Under the pieces are notes generated by a model. That model was not told where the DNA came from and ran no database searches. It saw only the letters and a program-made list of their open reading frames with translations. Below, piece after piece: positions 5,561 to 6,819 of a DNA stretch of 6,819 nt. The stretch's first letter is position 1, and each line of letters begins with the position of its first letter. The DNA is taken from positions 1-6,819 of the forward strand of contig JAXJPR010000023.1 in the NCBI GenBank assembly GCA_036311565.1. The letters are read 5' to 3'. The translations under genes and the position numbers were made by a program. This DNA is from Fimousia sp036311565 (GTDB lineage: Bacteria; Bacillota; Clostridia; Lachnospirales; Lachnospiraceae).

Positions 5561-5588
5561 TTGACAGAAGACTCTGTCTAAATTTAAT
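5561..5588 (+). promoter_or_regulatory. Promoter of the 89-residue gene
   Basis: The plus strand has a perfect -35 TTGACA (5561-5566), a 16-bp spacer and -10 TTTAAT (5583-5588, 5/6). The predicted start is near 5595, about 22 bases before the ATG at 5617. The -35 and spacer overlap a 16-bp palindrome, so a bound protein would block this promoter. Confidence 0.5.
5563..5578. promoter_or_regulatory. Palindromic operator candidate in the divergent region
   Basis: GACAGA-AGAC-TCTGTC has 6-bp perfect arms and a 4-bp centre. It overlaps the plus-strand promoter and lies about 30 bp upstream of the -35 of the divergent repressor promoter. The 8-mer GACAGAAG occurs again on the minus strand in the repressor leader (5472-5465). 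A 3H-domain repressor encoded next door is the obvious candidate binder, but no published NiaR motif could be compared here. Confidence 0.4.
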
Positions 5589-5616
5589 TTTAGGAAAAGG
5601 AAAGAGAGGACTTCTT

Positions 5617-5886
5617 ATGTTCCGTATGTGGGGGAAAATATTTAAAAATAACCGCCTCGTAAAAGATACTGTAATTGTATATGAAAATACTGATATGACA
5701 AGAACGCAAAAAGTATATGCTTCCCTTGAAGATATTTGTTATGAATTTGATTTAGAAAAGCCTATGTGGTTAGAGTCTACAAAAATGGATTTTCTCTATC
5801 ACAGCAAAACCAGGTTTACCAGCGATAATTTTATTGAGTCTATTGATTTTGATTACTTGGAAATACAAATGATTGAAGAAGACTAA
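5617..5886 (+). CDS. Conserved-looking small protein of unknown function
   Basis: I do not recognise this 89-residue protein. It is soluble, with no membrane segment or signal peptide. The N-terminus is basic (KIFKNNRLVK, 7-16), and the rest is acidic and rich in aromatic residues, ending FDYLEIQMIEED. Predicted beta strands (VIVYEN, KVYASL, YLEIQMI) alternate with a short helix at LEDICYEFDL. GAGAGGA lies six bases before the ATG and an independent promoter lies upstream, so it is very probably real. It is separated by about 100 bases from the sigma factor gene on the same strand. Read-through from here would enter the hairpin leader of that gene. Confidence 0.75.
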   Translation: MFRMWGKIFKNNRLVKDTVIVYENTDMTRTQKVYASLEDICYEFDLEKPMWLESTKMDFLYHSKTRFTSDNFIESIDFDYLEIQMIEED

Positions 5887-5900
5887 ACCATAACTATAGT
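5873..5900 (+). promoter_or_regulatory. Candidate promoter of the sigma factor operon
   Basis: TTGAAG (5873-5878, 4/6), a 16-bp spacer and TATAGT (5895-5900, 5/6), overlapping the end of the 89-residue gene. The predicted start near 5907 coincides with the first base of the long stem at 5908. A second perfect -10 TATAAT at 5922-5927 has no good -35. If used, it would yield a transcript lacking the upstream arm of the stem. Confidence 0.35.
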
Positions 5901-5907
5901 AAAATTT

Positions 5908-5989
5908 ATATCTCTCTTTTCTATAATATTTATTATTACACGAATCCACCACGAGGCAATATAACAGATAGAAAAGAGGGATATTTTTT
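5908..5989 (+). promoter_or_regulatory. Long stem sequestering the sigma factor ribosome site; attenuator- or terminator-like
   Basis: The arms 5908-5924 (ATATCTCTCTTTTCTAT) and 5968-5984 (ATAGAAAAGAGGGATAT) pair over 17 positions with one U-G wobble and no mismatch. The loop is 43 bases. The second arm contains AGAGGG, the ribosome site of the sigma factor gene, and is followed directly by six T (5984-5989), where the TTG start lies (5988). The element could act as an intrinsic terminator of the upstream gene, as an attenuator, or as a switch hiding the ribosome site. The long loop is unusual for a plain terminator. No known riboswitch consensus was recognised. Confidence 0.6.
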
Positions 5990-6560
5990 GCTCACAAAGG
6001 ATAAAGACAAACAAGAATATATACGAATTCAGAAAATTGAGGCTGCCTACCGCAAATATGGCAAAGTCCTTATTTCTGAATTACAAAAACATTATTTTAC
6101 GGAACATCAAATGGCAGAAGATATTGTACAGACTACTTTCGAACGAGTCATTAAGTATGGACATGACTTTGGAAAATATGATGACAAGGTTGGTTTTCGT
6201 TTTCTTTATACAATTATGAAACACGAAGCCTACAAGCAGAAGAAAAAGTTAGAACATAATTTTGTGATTAGTAACATCGATCAAATTATGGATGATCTAA
6301 CTAACACTGCAATTGAATCTGCGACCAATCCTGAGTTTCTCTATGTGGAACGAACGATTGTGCGCGAAGCAATCAAACAATTACCTGATGACTATGCATC
6401 TATCTTGTATCTTCACTATTATCATGGATATAAATTTAAAGAAATCGGTGATTTTCTGGGCATTTCAGAAAATACTGCCATTCAGAAATGTTATTATATC
6501 CGCCAGAAATTGAAAAAAATACTTATGAAGGAGGGATTTCAAGATGGGCAAGACAGATAA
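5988..6560 (+). CDS. RNA polymerase sigma factor, sigma-70 family (ECF-like)
   Basis: A 190-residue protein with two sigma domains. Region 2 spans about 17-90, with AEDIVQTTFERVIKY (43-57) and FRFLYTIMKHEAYKQKKK (70-87) matching core-binding and -10 recognition helices. Region 4 spans 122-176, with LPDDYASILYLHYYHGYKFKEIGDFLGISENTAIQKCYYIRQKLKK containing the -35 binding helix-turn-helix. There is no region 1 or 3, and the size is normal for the ECF group. The start is TTG at 5988, supported by AGAGGG seven bases upstream; no in-frame ATG occurs before residue 42. Translation is probably controlled by the stem at 5908-5984. The downstream membrane protein gene starts 17 bases before this stop, the usual sigma/anti-sigma arrangement. 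Target promoters and the inducing signal are unknown. Confidence 0.88.
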   Translation: MLTKDKDKQEYIRIQKIEAAYRKYGKVLISELQKHYFTEHQMAEDIVQTTFERVIKYGHDFGKYDDKVGFRFLYTIMKHEAYKQKKKLEHNFVISNIDQIMDDLTNTAIESATNPEFLYVERTIVREAIKQLPDDYASILYLHYYHGYKFKEIGDFLGISENTAIQKCYYIRQKLKKILMKEGFQDGQDR

Positions 6561-6819
6561 CTTTGAAGATAAGATTTTGGACAACCTGTTGACCGATTCT
6601 ATGGAAGATTTATACGACCTTGATGAAATCCCCTTTGATAATCTGGAAGAACCAACGAAAGAATTTTCTTCTTCTATGGATGCTATGTTTCAGTCTGAAT
6701 ATAAGAAATTGGCCCGGAGGCGCCGCCGTCGAACGCTTCCAAAGATTGCAGCTGTAGTGTCAGTATTCTTTGTCGTTGGCCTGTTATCCATCAGCCGTGT
6801 GACTGCATGGAAGGAACCA
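6544..6819 (+). CDS. Probable anti-sigma factor, single-pass membrane protein (partial)
   Basis: The first 92 codons of a gene that runs off the right edge. The N-terminal 55 residues are acidic and probably cytoplasmic. Then come six arginines (58-63), a membrane segment (about 67-84, KIAAVVSVFFVVGLLSISRV) and the start of an outer domain (TAWKEP). This order, with SRVTA just after the membrane, is typical of clostridial proteins encoded behind ECF sigma factors, often with a DUF4367-type outer domain. The outer domain is not visible here. AAGGAGGG lies eight bases before the ATG. The start overlaps the sigma gene by 17 bases, so co-translation is expected. The inferred role is holding the sigma factor at the membrane until an envelope signal releases it. 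There is no classical zinc-binding HxxxCxxC motif in the visible part. Confidence 0.7.
   Translation, partial: MGKTDNFEDKILDNLLTDSMEDLYDLDEIPFDNLEEPTKEFSSSMDAMFQSEYKKLARRRRRRTLPKIAAVVSVFFVVGLLSISRVTAWKEP

Noticed and set aside
6037..6513. Alternative-frame plus-strand readings inside the sigma factor gene
   Set aside because: They overlap conserved sigma region 2 and region 4 codons in another frame and show no initiation signals.

Overview
The window looks like chromosome of a low-GC, spore-forming Firmicute, most likely a clostridium of the Lachnospiraceae type. This rests on AT-rich DNA, strong AGGAGG-type ribosome sites, a YyaC/DUF1256 spore-protease homologue, a DUF5711-like protein, a 3H-domain NiaR-type repressor and a sigma factor/anti-sigma pair. 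No transposase, phage gene or CRISPR array was seen.

Layout. (1) Positions 1-260 carry no gene. They hold three tandem sigma-A-type promoters on the minus strand (each TTGACA, 17-bp spacer, near-consensus -10). Each is followed at its expected +1 by the same short stem-loop, and the last leads into a TTTGAAAACTGAACA-type leader typical of rRNA operons. An rRNA operon therefore probably lies just beyond the left edge. (2) Positions 316-3157 (minus) are a three-gene envelope cluster, transcribed towards the rRNA promoters: a LysM membrane protein with a possible degenerate MPN/JAB-like cytoplasmic domain, a DUF5711-like membrane-anchored beta-propeller, and a CvpA-family membrane protein. A good extended -10 promoter precedes the second gene. 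(3) Positions 3336-3878 (plus) are yyaC, divergent from the LysM gene. It converges on the next operon so tightly that the two stop codons share a TTAA, and a 12-bp terminator stem sits inside the coding ends. (4) Positions 3875-5453 (minus) are a translationally coupled pair: a NiaR/NadR-type niacin-responsive repressor and an orphan EIIC/PfoR-type membrane protein. (5) Positions 5617-6819 (plus) are an unrecognised 89-residue protein, an ECF-like sigma-70 factor starting at TTG, and the start of an overlapping single-pass membrane protein, probably its anti-sigma factor, cut by the right edge.

The most notable non-coding structures are the repeated promoter/+1-hairpin units of the putative rRNA operon and a 17-bp stem before the sigma factor gene. 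That stem pairs the gene's Shine-Dalgarno away and ends in a T-run containing the start codon, so it could control the sigma factor by attenuation or by ribosome-site sequestration. A 16-bp palindrome also lies in the divergent region between the repressor and the 89-residue gene. All functional assignments are from reading the sequence; no database search was run.
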